NCBI RefSeq assembly: GCF_017873565.1
Contig: NZ_JAGGKH010000013.1
Span: 62,001 to 126,000, forward strand
Reading direction: 5' to 3'
DNA length: 64,000 nt
Origin: Lederbergia galactosidilytica
GTDB taxonomy: Bacteria > Bacillota > Bacilli > Bacillales > Bacillaceae_C
The position numbers and the translations under genes are program-made. The first letter of the stretch is position 1, and each line of letters starts with the position of its first letter. The notes beneath the pieces were generated by a model that was given only the letters and a program-made list of their open reading frames with translations, was not told the origin of the DNA and did no database searches. Of this stretch, positions 8,724 to 17,916 are shown piece after piece.

Positions 8724-9674
8724 TTAAAACACGGCTAGCATTTTTTGAACAGCTAAATCAGCATCCACATCCACACAAACTTGAATAGGTGTCCCGATTG
8801 CTGGGTTAGGTCGACGATCAGCAACTGTCATCCCTAAACAAAGTTCTCCTTCACATTCAACTTTTATTTTCATTTGTTGAGTTTTCATGATATATGGATC
8901 GATCGCCATTAAGACAGTCAATGGATCATGCATCGGAGCTGCATCTCTTAAATAATTGCTTGCTCGATAGAAATCAAAATAAAAGGTCAAAGCATTTTCA
9001 ATAAATGCGACCATTTCTTGATTCTCCTTTTGACAGTGCTGCTTAAGATCTTCCAAATGCTCCTTCGTTATATTCGTTTTCATCGTAACATCTAAGCCAA
9101 CCATCGTAATGGCCATTCCCGAAGAGAAAACTAGGTCCGCAGCTTCGGGATCTCCCCAAATATTAGCTTCTGCCACAGGAGTGACATTTCCAGCCGATTG
9201 AACAGCTCCTCCCATAACATATACATGTTTGATTCTATTTGCTAGTGACGGATCTTTAAGTAAGGCATGAGCTAAATTTGTAAGTCGGCCTAATGTAATA
9301 ATGCTTAACTCTCCTGAAAGCTCATGTGATTTCCTGAGGATAAAGTCGGCAGCCTTTTCTTTTAAAGGTTCCTGAGTCGAAACAGGAAGTTCCACATTTC
9401 CGATACCATTATGTCCATGTACATTCGAAAAGGCATTTAACTCTCTTTTTAAGGGTTTATCTGCCCCAAGAGCAACTGGCACCTCATAAGTTGGCTTAGC
9501 CAGTTGAATGACTCTTAATGTATTTTCGGTAGCTTGCTCGACACCAACATTCCCAAAAACAGTGGTAATCCCTTCAATCCGTAGTGACGGTGATTTTAGA
9601 GCATATAAAATCGCGACCGCATCATCAATACCAGTATCTACATCTATTATTACTTTCTTTGTTTCTAAATCCAT
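8724..9674 (-). CDS. Inosine-uridine preferring nucleoside hydrolase family protein
   Basis: Hydrolyses ribonucleosides to base plus ribose. The 316 residues start with the calcium-binding signature DVDTGIDDAVAILYAL (residues 11-26). They include VFGNVGVEQATENTLRV, the GGAVQSAGNVTPVAEANIWG substrate loop and the late HDPLTVLMAIDP motif, all typical of IunH/Rih proteins. AAAGGA precedes the ATG. It lies 163 bases downstream of a ribokinase gene in the same orientation, so the pair makes sense as ribose salvage: the hydrolase frees ribose and the kinase traps it. Base preference cannot be read from the sequence. Confidence 0.92.
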   Translation of the reverse strand: MDLETKKVIIDVDTGIDDAVAILYALKSPSLRIEGITTVFGNVGVEQATENTLRVIQLAKPTYEVPVALGADKPLKRELNAFSNVHGHNGIGNVELPVSTQEPLKEKAADFILRKSHELSGELSIITLGRLTNLAHALLKDPSLANRIKHVYVMGGAVQSAGNVTPVAEANIWGDPEAADLVFSSGMAITMVGLDVTMKTNITKEHLEDLKQHCQKENQEMVAFIENALTFYFDFYRASNYLRDAAPMHDPLTVLMAIDPYIMKTQQMKIKVECEGELCLGMTVADRRPNPAIGTPIQVCVDVDADLAVQKMLAVF

Positions 9675-9837
9675 AAGTCAATCCTTTCTGCATCCCTATA
9701 TTAGGTCATTTAACTTCTCGATGCTATAAGTAAAGGGTTCTCTGTCACAATTTGAAAGGACTGTCAACATGTGATCCTTTAAAGTGCAGGAATTCACTCC
9801 CAATTATCCATTAATATTAAGTAAGCGGGAAATCTAT

Positions 9838-10755
9838 TTACTCGCGGAAATATTCTTTAACGGCTTCTAATGTTGGCATCCCACCCTGTGCACCAAATTT
9901 CGTGACAGCAAGAGCTGATACCTGATTCGCGAATGATACTGCTTGTTCAACAGAATTCCCTTGACTTAGAAAGTAAGCAAGCGCTCCGTTAAAGGCATCA
10001 CCTGCTCCTGTTGTATCGACGACGGAAACTTGATGGGATGATATTTGTCTTACCTGTTCATCTTTTTGCTTCCAGGCGACTCCATCGGCACCTAATGTTG
10101 TAATTACACAGCGAATTCCTTTATCCAACAACTCATCCATCATTTCATCCAATGAATACTCAGAGCGGTTCATCTGAGTTAGGGTTTCCAGTTCAGATTC
10201 ATTTGGAGTGATATAGTCGATTTTCTTTAATAATTCTGTTGGTAATTCTTGAGCAGGAGCTGGATTTAAAATTAGTGTTTTGTGATGTTTAAAAGCAACA
10301 TCCACAGCGGCTTCTACAGTTTCAAGAGGTATTTCCAACTGAAGTAATATAATATCGGACTCGGAAATCACAGACTCTAATTTTTCAATATCATCTGCCT
10401 TAAGTTCATGGTTGGCACCTGGAACTACTACAATTGTATTCTCATCCGGGACTAAAGTAATGGAGGCCGTTCCAGTGGATACAGTCTGTGACTGTTTAAT
10501 ATAATGAACATCCACACCAGTTTCCTTTAAAGAATCCATAAGCGTTTGACCAAATGCATCCTCTCCAACTGCTCCAATCATCGTAGTTGGCGCACCAAGA
10601 CGAGCAACGGCGACCGCCTGATTCGCTCCCTTTCCTCCAGGTATAAAGCTTATTTTATTCCCAATAATAGTCTCCCCGCCATTTGGAAAACGCGGAGCTT
10701 CCACGACCATATCCATGTTCATACTACCAATAATCGTAATTTTTCTTTGGGTCAT
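9838..10755 (-). CDS. rbsK: Ribokinase
   Basis: A PfkB-family kinase phosphorylating ribose to ribose-5-phosphate. The N-terminal signature IGSMNMDMVVEAPRFPNGGE and GGKGANQAVAVARLGAP are typical of RbsK. The C-terminal DTTGAGDAFNGALAYF is the PfkB anion-hole motif with the catalytic Asp. The ATG at 10755 is preferred because AAAGGA lies nine bases before it; the ATG nine bases further upstream abuts that site. The product is 305 residues, the usual length. No rbsACB transporter is adjacent. The downstream nucleoside hydrolase suggests it serves nucleoside-derived ribose. Confidence 0.93.
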   Translation of the reverse strand: MTQRKITIIGSMNMDMVVEAPRFPNGGETIIGNKISFIPGGKGANQAVAVARLGAPTTMIGAVGEDAFGQTLMDSLKETGVDVHYIKQSQTVSTGTASITLVPDENTIVVVPGANHELKADDIEKLESVISESDIILLQLEIPLETVEAAVDVAFKHHKTLILNPAPAQELPTELLKKIDYITPNESELETLTQMNRSEYSLDEMMDELLDKGIRCVITTLGADGVAWKQKDEQVRQISSHQVSVVDTTGAGDAFNGALAYFLSQGNSVEQAVSFANQVSALAVTKFGAQGGMPTLEAVKEYFRE

Positions 10756-10879
10756 TATCCACATTCCTTTACATGAATGATCTATCCCTATAGTTTATCA
10801 TTCACTTTCTATTAATGCTATTTTTCTCAAGTAATCGGAAAATAGTGTGGTATGAAATATACTGCAAATAAAATATGCT

Positions 10880-10965
10880 CCCTTTCCGTAGTTCTACGGA
10901 ACGTGCTAGTATAGGCGAGACAACAGGAAGTTGCGTTATGAAGCGCCGTCAGAAGAAAATCCATT
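10880..10965 (+). repeat. Partial copy of a Bacillaceae intergenic repeat
   Basis: The words CTAGTATAGGCGAGACAACA and GGAAGTTGCGTTATGAAGC align with CTAGTGTAGGTGAAGCAACA / GGAAGTTGCGCTTTGAGC inside the larger element at 11067-11347. It is a fragment in the same orientation about 300 bases away. Confidence 0.6.
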
Positions 10966-11066
10966 CTGCCTTAGCTTTCACATCCAAAAGTTCTTTAAGC
11001 GGATAAGCCTTTCAGAGATAAATTTCAGCTTTCTTTCAAATAAAAGATACTTAAATACATTTAAAT

Positions 11067-11347
11067 GGGGCTGGGACAAAAGTATTTCCGGTTAAGTAAA
11101 GTCCGAACTACTAGCGTGAAAATAACCCGCTTCGGAAATATACTTCGCTTTCCGAAGGCCTATAGGATGTGGGGCATACAGGCGTTGCGACGTACCAGGA
11201 AGTACTAGTGTAGGTGAAGCAACAGGAAGTTGCGCTTTGAGCCTGTCGCCGGGACGGTGCGTACTTTGCCTGTGATCCTCATTTGCACTCCGGAATCTCA
11301 CCTGTCACGCTAATCCTCAAGGAGTAGCCATCCTTCGCTCCAATCAA
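11067..11347 (+). repeat. Mosaic intergenic element beginning GGGGCTGGGACA
   Basis: The first about 110 bases (GGGGCTGGGACAAAAG ... GTCCGAACTACTAGCGTGAA ... CCGAAGGCCTATAGGATG) are the reverse complement of the right part of the element at 31316-31612. Its last part instead ends in CCTTCGCTCCAATCAAC, the terminal word of the element at 53371-53503. There is no coding potential. It separates the nitrilase-family gene from ribokinase. Confidence 0.75.
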
Positions 11348-11466
11348 CTGAGTTAGGCAAATACATTAGCGAACAATTTAATCTTTTTAACAATAAAGTT
11401 CAGGTATTATCATTCATAAGCCATTATGAAATTGATTCAGTCATTAATAATTTGGAATATTCCCTT

Positions 11467-12240
11467 TTAATAAGGGACTTCAATAATTATTAATTCCTCC
11501 GCCTTTTCACCGTAATTACCTTGAGCAAGAATCTTTCCATTAGGGCCGATTGCAACAGAACGGCCAATACACTTCCAGCCGTCCCATTCTCCCCCCTCTA
11601 CTAAGCCTACATTACTCACTCCAACGACCGTCATTTGATATTTTTTGGCAATCTCACTATAGGGACCAATCCATTCTTGTCCATATGGATTCTGTTCATT
11701 ATCATGATCAGCTGGAACAGCCCAAGCAGATGGAGATAGAAGTAGTCGAGAGCCCATTAATCCTAATGAATGCCCAATCGGATCACCTTCTGGCCGTAGA
11801 TCGGCACAAATCGCTAGTCCAATTCTTCCAAATTCGGTTTCAACAATATTGATTTTATCACCAATCGTGTACAAGTCTAAAGCAAAAGACAATTCATTGA
11901 TCTTTCGATGGGTAAGAATGATTTCCCCCTCATTCGATATGATAATAGCTGAATTATAAATTCTCTTATCTAAACGTTCAGTAAGACCTACAACGACATA
12001 AATATTCGCATCCTTGGCAGCTTGACAAAGAATCTCACTACTTTTTCCTGGAATTGGTTCTGCAAGTTCTTTTGCACCAGGATGGGTCCATCCTAAATCC
12101 ATACATTCTGGCAACACGATGATATGGCTACCTTTTTCAGCCGCCTCCCGAATCATTCCGCAAGCACGCGACAGATTGGCATCAAGCTGACCCGCTTCAA
12201 CCAACATTTGTCCCATAGCTATTTTTATTTTTCCAACCAT
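11467..12240 (-). CDS. Carbon-nitrogen hydrolase (nitrilase superfamily)
   Basis: A 257-residue cytoplasmic amidase-type enzyme. The Glu-Lys-Cys catalytic set is visible: Glu in SHIIVLPECMDLGW (near residue 45), Lys in THRKINEL (near 115) and Cys in GLAICADLRPEGDP (near 148). Residues 165-180 (GSRLLLSPSAWAVP) and the C-terminal IGRSVAIGPNGKIL also fit the family. GGAG lies upstream of the ATG. Such proteins include omega-amidase, N-carbamoylputrescine amidase and other C-N hydrolases; I cannot choose among them. It is not obviously part of an operon, with a repeat element downstream and a decayed region upstream. Confidence 0.88.
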   Translation of the reverse strand: MVGKIKIAMGQMLVEAGQLDANLSRACGMIREAAEKGSHIIVLPECMDLGWTHPGAKELAEPIPGKSSEILCQAAKDANIYVVVGLTERLDKRIYNSAIIISNEGEIILTHRKINELSFALDLYTIGDKINIVETEFGRIGLAICADLRPEGDPIGHSLGLMGSRLLLSPSAWAVPADHDNEQNPYGQEWIGPYSEIAKKYQMTVVGVSNVGLVEGGEWDGWKCIGRSVAIGPNGKILAQGNYGEKAEELIIIEVPY

Positions 12241-13006
12241 TCGATATCACTCCAATAAGTTTTTTTACTTTAGCATTATGTGATGGTTCTTCTAATTTAT
12301 TATCAAGGACCTCCACAATTCTCCGCACTGGTAAGTAAAAATCCGATCTCCTAATTCTCTATTTGCGTGGACAAGGGTGTCTTTCTTGCCAACTCAACAG
12401 GTATACAACCATTTGGCGGTATTTATTTGCATCAAATCAGGTCTGAGCGCCATTATGAGAATGGTCGCATTTATGTATGATCGAGCACTAAACCGAGCCC
12501 CTCTTCGTCATATTCACTATCCCCACAGGCCTTCCAGCAAGTTGCCTTAAATTATGAAATTGATCCCTTCAATTACTTGCGTAAACTATTGAAAGAAACC
12601 TTGTGATTAATCCACTAACCCTCAAGGTATGTGCTCCTTTTGCCATTCTAAAGTGCAAACGGTAGGTAAGTACTCCATGCCCCGCTATATGTTTACGAGA
12701 TTCACTAGAGTTTAACTCACTATACAGGATTTTAGCCAATCGATCCTAACTATATATCTACTTATGAACACTAGTTGATTAGCCCGCAATGATCACGCTT
12801 ACAATAAGATACATTGAATAGAACGTCATTCATAAGTGTAATCCTCTAAACTTTGTCAAATTTTTTATGATCTACTACTTTTCCTTTCTATTATATAGGA
12901 AGATATTAAGTAAATTCCAAGAGATTTTTTCAGGGGAGGGAAAATCTCTTTATTTGCTGATTCTATTCTTATTATTCAGCCCATCACGTTTGTTTTCGAA
13001 TATAAT
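12241..13006. other. Long decayed intergenic region
   Basis: About 770 bases with no intact gene. One short frame near 12541-12603 reads VALNYEIDPFNYLRKLLKET, which faintly resembles the C-terminus of IS66-type transposases, but the match is too short to call. A good cre-like sequence, TGATCACGCTTACA, lies at 12790-12803 (13/14 on the minus strand) with no gene directly attached. The region reads like a graveyard of lost genes. The promoter of the nitrilase-family gene should be in its left part. Confidence 0.4.
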
Positions 13007-13053
13007 AAAAGCCAACAAAAGGTATATTTCTAAATTCCACTTTTGTTAGCTTG
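13007..13053 (-). terminator. Intrinsic terminator of the oxidoreductase/isomerase operon
   Basis: On the minus strand the stem AAGCTAACAAAAG ... CTTTTGTTGGCTT ends in a T-run, about 30 bases after the stop of the last isomerase-like gene. Confidence 0.8.
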
Positions 13054-13079
13054 ATGGTATAAAGCTTATCCCCATTCTC

Positions 13080-14012
13080 TTATGGAATTAAAGCTTTTAA
13101 TGTACGATAGCCTAAAATTAAACCATTTCGATCTTGTACATAATTATTAACAATATCTGATTCTTCTTGTATCTCTTTCATTTCAATCGCCTTAGCAAAA
13201 ACATCATCCTCATGTTCGATCACAAGATTTCCCTTATAGTCAACTTCAAGTAAAGCAGTGATAAACTTATCCCACTTGACCTCTCCCCAACCCGGAGTTC
13301 TTGCTCGCCACCAACCATGACCTAGATCGTTCACCTTACTAAACAATTGTCCAAATTGCCCTGTACGTGCTTTTACATCGTATAAAACTTCCATATCTTT
13401 CGCATGGGCATGGAAAATTTTATCACCAAATTCGTGGATAGCTTTTACATAATCAATCCCTTGCCAAACCATATGCGCAGGATCAATTTCCAGACCTAAT
13501 TTTGTTGAAGGCACTGTTTCAAACAGAACTTCCCAAATTTCTGGACTATAGGCAATGTTTAAACCTTCTTGAGTAATATGATTCACCATTGGACAATTTT
13601 CTATCGCAATCTGAATATCTCTTTTTTCTGCTTCCTCACAGAACCTCGAAAAGACCTCCTTAAATAAGGGAATATTTTCTTCCACTGTTTTCTTTTGATT
13701 TCTACCTGCAAAAGTAGAGACTGTCTTGACATTCATTTTTTCCGCCAATTCTAATACCTTTAAAAAATAACGCTGTGCTTCTACTCCATTTTCACGATTA
13801 CAATCAAGATAATTTGGATAAAAACCAAGCGTTGAAATCTCAATATGATGTTTTTGCAAGTTCTTTTGCATTTCTTCTATGCGCTCATCTGTAATAAGAT
13901 CTGCATTTAATGCCGAATTCGGCCATGCAGAAAGTTCTAGACACTCAAAACCCGTCTCTGCAGCAAAACGTACTGTATCTTCTGAATAATTAGCATAGAA
14001 TCCTAATTTCAT
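13080..14012 (-). CDS. Sugar phosphate isomerase/epimerase-like TIM barrel (last gene of operon)
   Basis: A 310-residue member of the xylose isomerase-like TIM-barrel superfamily (AP endonuclease 2/IolE type). Metal ligands are suggested by IQIAIENCPM, LGLEIDPAHMVW and DKIFHAHAKDME, followed by GHGWWRARTPGWGEVKW and VIEHEDDVF. The ATG at 14012 is chosen because TAGGAGGGATACAT precedes it; the longer frame adds 16 residues that lack the barrel's first strand. It closes an operon with a second paralogue, a sugar symporter and a Gfo/Idh/MocA oxidoreductase. Such combinations oxidise and isomerise unusual sugars or sugar derivatives; the substrate is unknown. Confidence 0.85.
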   Translation of the reverse strand: MKLGFYANYSEDTVRFAAETGFECLELSAWPNSALNADLITDERIEEMQKNLQKHHIEISTLGFYPNYLDCNRENGVEAQRYFLKVLELAEKMNVKTVSTFAGRNQKKTVEENIPLFKEVFSRFCEEAEKRDIQIAIENCPMVNHITQEGLNIAYSPEIWEVLFETVPSTKLGLEIDPAHMVWQGIDYVKAIHEFGDKIFHAHAKDMEVLYDVKARTGQFGQLFSKVNDLGHGWWRARTPGWGEVKWDKFITALLEVDYKGNLVIEHEDDVFAKAIEMKEIQEESDIVNNYVQDRNGLILGYRTLKALIP

Positions 14013-14060
14013 ATGTATCCCTCCTAATTTATTCACTTCTAAATTTATTATTAGATTCAA

Positions 14061-14110
14061 TGAAAGGGCCTGGCTAATCCCTCATTTTCCAGATTAGACA
14101 ACCCCTTTCA
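14061..14110 (-). other. Intercistronic hairpin
   Basis: TGAAAGGG (14061-14068) pairs with CCCTTTCA (14103-14110), with an inner TAATC/GATTA stem, between the two isomerase-like genes. There is no T-run, so it is more likely an mRNA-stabilising or processing structure than a terminator. Confidence 0.45.
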
Positions 14111-14129
14111 TCTTCTGATTCCATTTCTT

Positions 14130-15002
14130 TTATTCCCATTTAACTCCAGAATATTTTTTAAAACCTTGCATACTTTTTTTGATAGACTCTATTTCATCAA
14201 GATTAGTGTGATCTTGCTCTAAAATAATATAATCCAAGTTTGGTGCTTTAAGTGCTGTATTGATAATATCTTGGATTGGCAGGACCCCTGTGCCAATTTC
14301 AGTGAAGCACTGCGGATCTTTTGTATCTTCGAACATTGGATAGGTAATATCCTTATTGCGCTCAATGACACCGTCATACATTACGATCGGTTGTGGAGAT
14401 TCTTTTGGAAAATCTTTCTGGTGGAGAAGCACTAAACGGCCTTGATATTTTTCCATTAACTTCAATGGATCATGGCCAGCTCGTGTAATCCAGTACGTAT
14501 CCATTTCAATAAAAACAAGCTCTGGATCTGTATTTTCCATAATAATTTCATAAACAGTTTTATCGCCAAACTTCTGGAATTCTTGATAATGATTATGATA
14601 GTAATAGCGCATACCTCGTTCTTTACACATTTCTCCGACCTTATTGAATAATTCACAACGTCGTAATAGATAATCCATATCCTGATACGGATAAAATTCG
14701 ATATCACAGCCGATTTGTTTGTTTCCTAATTCTTGATGGTAATCGAGAACAGCTGGAAGGCGGTCCATTTTCAATGGATTGACATGACAACCAACAATTT
14801 GCAAACCTAATTCATCAAGCGCCTTTTTCATCTCTTTTGCAGATAAATCAAATCCTACGCCATCATCTGTGAGGGCATTATGATTCGCAGCTTCTACATA
14901 TTTATATCCTGCTTCAGCCACCTTTTCTAATGTTTGAAATGGATTTGCCTGTAATGCCTGTCGAACAGAATATAATTGAATTCCTACTTTTAATGCCAAC
15001 AT
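14130..15002 (-). CDS. Sugar phosphate isomerase/epimerase-like TIM barrel
   Basis: A 290-residue xylose isomerase-like TIM barrel, beginning LKVGIQLYSVRQALQANPF, a start common in this family. The body has YYYHNHYQEF and VFIEMDTYWI (metal-site strands), then RLVLLHQKDFP and FTEIGTGVLPIQDI. GAGAGGAAG precedes the ATG. It is only distantly similar to the next gene, so the two probably catalyse different steps. The gene follows the GPH symporter by about 80 bases. Relatives are often found beside Gfo/Idh/MocA dehydrogenases, as here, in pathways for inositol- or keto-sugar-type compounds. Confidence 0.86.
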   Translation of the reverse strand: MLALKVGIQLYSVRQALQANPFQTLEKVAEAGYKYVEAANHNALTDDGVGFDLSAKEMKKALDELGLQIVGCHVNPLKMDRLPAVLDYHQELGNKQIGCDIEFYPYQDMDYLLRRCELFNKVGEMCKERGMRYYYHNHYQEFQKFGDKTVYEIIMENTDPELVFIEMDTYWITRAGHDPLKLMEKYQGRLVLLHQKDFPKESPQPIVMYDGVIERNKDITYPMFEDTKDPQCFTEIGTGVLPIQDIINTALKAPNLDYIILEQDHTNLDEIESIKKSMQGFKKYSGVKWE

Positions 15003-15081
15003 AATCGCTTCCTCTCAAAATAGATTTACTTTCTCACTCATAGTCTTTATTGCTGTTATTCCAAAATGTTTTTTTCGGCCA

Positions 15082-16458
15082 TTAAACCGTTCTTTCCGCT
15101 AACTCTTTGGCGATTTGCTCATGCTTCTGATCAAGCTTATAGAAAGCTAGTACGACAATTTGCAAAGCAGTCAAAATGATCGGAGCACCGAACATTAATA
15201 TTCTAATCATGTTAATTGCCTGGTCCGTCAAAGCGTCCGGATTATATCCAGCCCAACCTAAAGCATACGCAACAAAAGCAGACCCAATCGCCACGCCGAA
15301 TTTCGTTGCAAAACTATAGGCAGAATAAAGCAATCCCTCCACTCGATGACCGAATTTCCACTCTTGATAATCGATCGCATCCCCGAGCATCGTCAAATTC
15401 GCTGGGTCGCCAAAACCAATTAATACATTGGCGAAGAAAAACAAAGTTGCAAATATAATAGGCGATGATCCTTCTACAAAATATAAAGAGATTAATAAAA
15501 CAACAACAATCGTATACATGCTTACACTCGATATTTTATTCCCTAGGCGTTTTAATAAGAACGGTGCAATCGCTCCACCAACCAAATTTGCTATATTTAA
15601 CAAAGTCAGATAAAACGGTACCATTCCAGGTTTATCGAGAACATAATTCACATAATAAATAAGGACACCATTCATCAATCCTAATCTTGTAAACCATCGC
15701 AATGAATTAAGTGCTACAATCACCCATGGTTTATTTTTAAACATATCACGTATAGAATGTTTGACCTTAGGCGCTACTTCCTGTTTTATCGTCTGTGTAA
15801 CTCTTTCTTTACAATTTTTAAAAGTTATTAAAAATAAGATGACCCCAATAATGGAATAAATCGTCATAACCAATGGAAAACCAAGCTGTTGATTACCTTG
15901 TCCGAGTAAATTTGTAAGTGGTAAAGTTAACGCTGCCACAATAATGGCCCCGATTGATCTTCCCATGGCCCGAAAACTACTTAATTGTCCCTTTTCAACA
16001 GAATCCCTTGTCATCATTGGCATCAATGCACCATATGGTAGGTTAATTCCCGTATAAATCATCCCTAGTAATGTATAGGTGACATAAGCATAAATCAATT
16101 TCCCAACATCAGAAAAATTGGGGGTAATAAACGTTAAAATACTTAAAATGCCAAATGGTACCGCTAAATATAATAGATAGGGACGTGCCTTTCCATGTTT
16201 ACTTTTTGTTCGATCAACAATTATTCCCATGATCGGATCATTCAGTGCATCCCAAATTCTTGTAATCAAAAACAACGTCCCTACCGCTGCGGCTGAAATG
16301 CCAAAAATATCGGTATAGAAAAACAATAAATAACTTGTGGCCATTCCCCATACGAAGTTGGAAGCCAAATCCCCATAACCATAACTAATTTTTTCTTTCA
16401 TACTTAACTTCATAGTTGTTGGTTTCACATCTGTTTTCGGTATGGTAGTTGATTTCAT
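15082..16458 (-). CDS. GPH-family sugar:cation symporter (MFS)
   Basis: A 458-residue, roughly 12-helix transporter of the glycoside-pentoside-hexuronide:cation symporter family. Typical features are KISYGYGDLASNFVWG at the first helix, the RIWDALNDPIMGIIVDRT loop with its conserved Asp, and the late GDAIDYQEWKFGHRVEGLLY segment. I place the start at the ATG at 16458, with GGAG eight bases upstream. The reading frame stays open to 16521, but that stretch overlaps a repeat element. Members carry xylosides, glucosides, melibiose or glucuronides with Na+ or H+. In this operon it should import the substrate handled by the oxidoreductase and isomerases. Confidence 0.9.
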   Translation of the reverse strand: MKSTTIPKTDVKPTTMKLSMKEKISYGYGDLASNFVWGMATSYLLFFYTDIFGISAAAVGTLFLITRIWDALNDPIMGIIVDRTKSKHGKARPYLLYLAVPFGILSILTFITPNFSDVGKLIYAYVTYTLLGMIYTGINLPYGALMPMMTRDSVEKGQLSSFRAMGRSIGAIIVAALTLPLTNLLGQGNQQLGFPLVMTIYSIIGVILFLITFKNCKERVTQTIKQEVAPKVKHSIRDMFKNKPWVIVALNSLRWFTRLGLMNGVLIYYVNYVLDKPGMVPFYLTLLNIANLVGGAIAPFLLKRLGNKISSVSMYTIVVVLLISLYFVEGSSPIIFATLFFFANVLIGFGDPANLTMLGDAIDYQEWKFGHRVEGLLYSAYSFATKFGVAIGSAFVAYALGWAGYNPDALTDQAINMIRILMFGAPIILTALQIVVLAFYKLDQKHEQIAKELAERTV

Positions 16459-16493
16459 TTCTAATCTCCATTTAACAGTTATTGGAATTGGCT

Positions 16494-16629
16494 GAGGCTG
16501 AGACATCAATGTTTTCACCAAAGAAAAAACGAACTACTACGGTATATATACCCGCTTTGGAAATACACTTCGTTAAAATAATAAATTGCTCGCCTTTGGA
16601 GCTTAGCATTTAGGTTTTGTCTCAGCTTC
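16494..16629 (-). repeat. Short GGCTGAGACA-type inverted-end element
   Basis: A 136-base element with ends GAGGCTGAGACA and TGTCTCAGCTTC. It contains the family words GAACTACTACGGT, CCCGCTTTGGAAAT and GAGCTTAGCATTTAGGTTTT. It is the same length and layout as the copy at 56943-57078, and lies between the oxidoreductase and symporter genes of one operon. Confidence 0.8.
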
Positions 16630-16636
16630 CCTTTTC

Positions 16637-17743
16637 CTAATTTAATTCAATCGCTTTTCCAGTTTCAGCAGATTCATAGATTGCTTCTAATATCTGGGTC
16701 ACAACATAGGCTTCTTCAGGTTTCACCAATGGTTCCGCATCGTGTAAAATTGCATCAATCCATTGTTTCGCTTCAAGATAGCCCATATCCACTTCTTCCT
16801 CACCGAAATAAGCAACCCCACCTGCTTTGGTAGTGGATGATTCAATTCTTTCACCATATTTCGTTGTATTAAATGTGACATAGCCTTCATTCGTATCAGG
16901 ATTTCCGAACATTTCGGCACCTGCTTCGGTTCCACATAAAGTCACTTGTGCTTCTTTTTCATGAAGCAGATTTAATGCCCATGAAGCTTCAAGCATAATC
17001 GTCGCACCATTTTCCATCTTGATATAGCCAAAAGCCGAATCTTCTACATTAAATTCCTCTGGATTCCATGGACCAAACACATTTCCTTCATTTTTATCTG
17101 TCAATTTTTGATAAGTAGAACCGACAACCAATTTCGGTTTGTAATTGTTCATCATCCATAACGTCAAATCCAGTGCATGGGTGCCGATATCGATTAATGG
17201 TCCGCCACCTTGTTTTTCCTTATCCATGAAAACACCCCAAGTAGGTACCCCTCTACGGCGAATCGCATGTGCTTTCGCAAAATAGACTTCTCCCAAATCC
17301 TCTGCTTCACATGCTTTATGTAGAGCAAGCGAATCTTTTCGAAAACGATTTTGATAGCCAATTGTTAGTTTCTTTCCTGTTCGTTTCGCTGTATCAATCA
17401 TTTCTTTCGCTTCTTTAGAGTTAATCGCCATCGGCTTCTCACACATGACATGCTTCCCTGCTTCAAGAGCTGCAATTGTAATTTCAGCATGAGATATATT
17501 TGGTGTACAAACATGAACAGCATCGATTGAAGTGTCTTCTAACAGCTGCTTGTAATCTGTATAAACGGTTGCCTCATCACTTCCATATTGGCTGGCAGCC
17601 TTTTTCGCTCGTTCTGTTAGTACATCACAAAACGCAACTAAATCCACCGTATCACCTAGCTTTACTAAAGATGGTAAATGCTTTTGATTTGCAATTCCTC
17701 CACAGCCAATGATTCCAATTCTTACTTTTTGTTGATCTGTCAT
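16637..17743 (-). CDS. Gfo/Idh/MocA family oxidoreductase (first gene of operon)
   Basis: A 368-residue NAD(P)-dependent sugar dehydrogenase. The Rossmann fold opens with GIIGCGGIANQKHLPSL (residues 9-25). The catalytic EKP motif is in HVMCEKPMA near residue 100, and GGGPLIDIGTHALDLTLWM supplies the conserved Asp/His pair of the C-terminal domain. AGAGGGAAAACA precedes the ATG. It heads a four-gene operon and is divergent from a LacI-type repressor with an operator-like site between them. Relatives oxidise inositol, 1,5-anhydro-sugars or glycosides at C3; with the GPH symporter and isomerase-like partners, a keto-sugar route is a reasonable guess. Confidence 0.9.
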   Translation of the reverse strand: MTDQQKVRIGIIGCGGIANQKHLPSLVKLGDTVDLVAFCDVLTERAKKAASQYGSDEATVYTDYKQLLEDTSIDAVHVCTPNISHAEITIAALEAGKHVMCEKPMAINSKEAKEMIDTAKRTGKKLTIGYQNRFRKDSLALHKACEAEDLGEVYFAKAHAIRRRGVPTWGVFMDKEKQGGGPLIDIGTHALDLTLWMMNNYKPKLVVGSTYQKLTDKNEGNVFGPWNPEEFNVEDSAFGYIKMENGATIMLEASWALNLLHEKEAQVTLCGTEAGAEMFGNPDTNEGYVTFNTTKYGERIESSTTKAGGVAYFGEEEVDMGYLEAKQWIDAILHDAEPLVKPEEAYVVTQILEAIYESAETGKAIELN

Positions 17744-17859
17744 TGTTTTCCCTCTTTCCTATTAATAATGAAAGGATTTTCTATTAAAATCGCTTTCTTT
17801 TACACTGAATTTTACTCTTCAATTTTAACCTCTTCTGAAAACATTTGATTTATTTTCAA

Positions 17860-17872
17860 GAAACGTTTTCAG
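17860..17872. promoter_or_regulatory. Putative LacI-family operator
   Basis: GAAACGTTTTCAG contains the palindromic core AAACGTTT and lies about 15-28 bases downstream of the -10 box of the leftward operon. A related half (CTGAAAACATTTGAT) is about 20 bases further. The neighbouring LacI-family gene is the natural binder; CcpA is less likely (11/14 to cre). Confidence 0.5.
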
Positions 17873-17887
17873 AAACAACTTGAATAC

Positions 17888-17916
17888 AGAATAAATGAAA
17901 ATGTATGCCCTGTCAA
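17888..17916 (-). promoter_or_regulatory. Sigma-A promoter of the oxidoreductase/symporter operon
   Basis: On the minus strand TTGACA (plus 17911-17916) and TATTCT (plus 17888-17893) are separated by exactly 17 bases. The remainder of the 360-base divergent region (17917-18102) is AT-rich and presumably holds the repressor's own promoter. Confidence 0.7.

Noticed and set aside
11092-11301. Short minus-strand protein in the mosaic repeat
   Set aside because: The frame is a by-product of the G+C-rich repeat; its residues follow repeat words found elsewhere in non-coding copies.
12867-13049. Small hydrophobic protein gene
   Set aside because: No start signal, and the frame ends within the terminator hairpin of the neighbouring operon.
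17860-17872. cre site for CcpA in front of the oxidoreductase operon
   Set aside because: Only 11 of 14 positions agree, and the position just after the -10 box next to a LacI-family gene fits a local repressor better.
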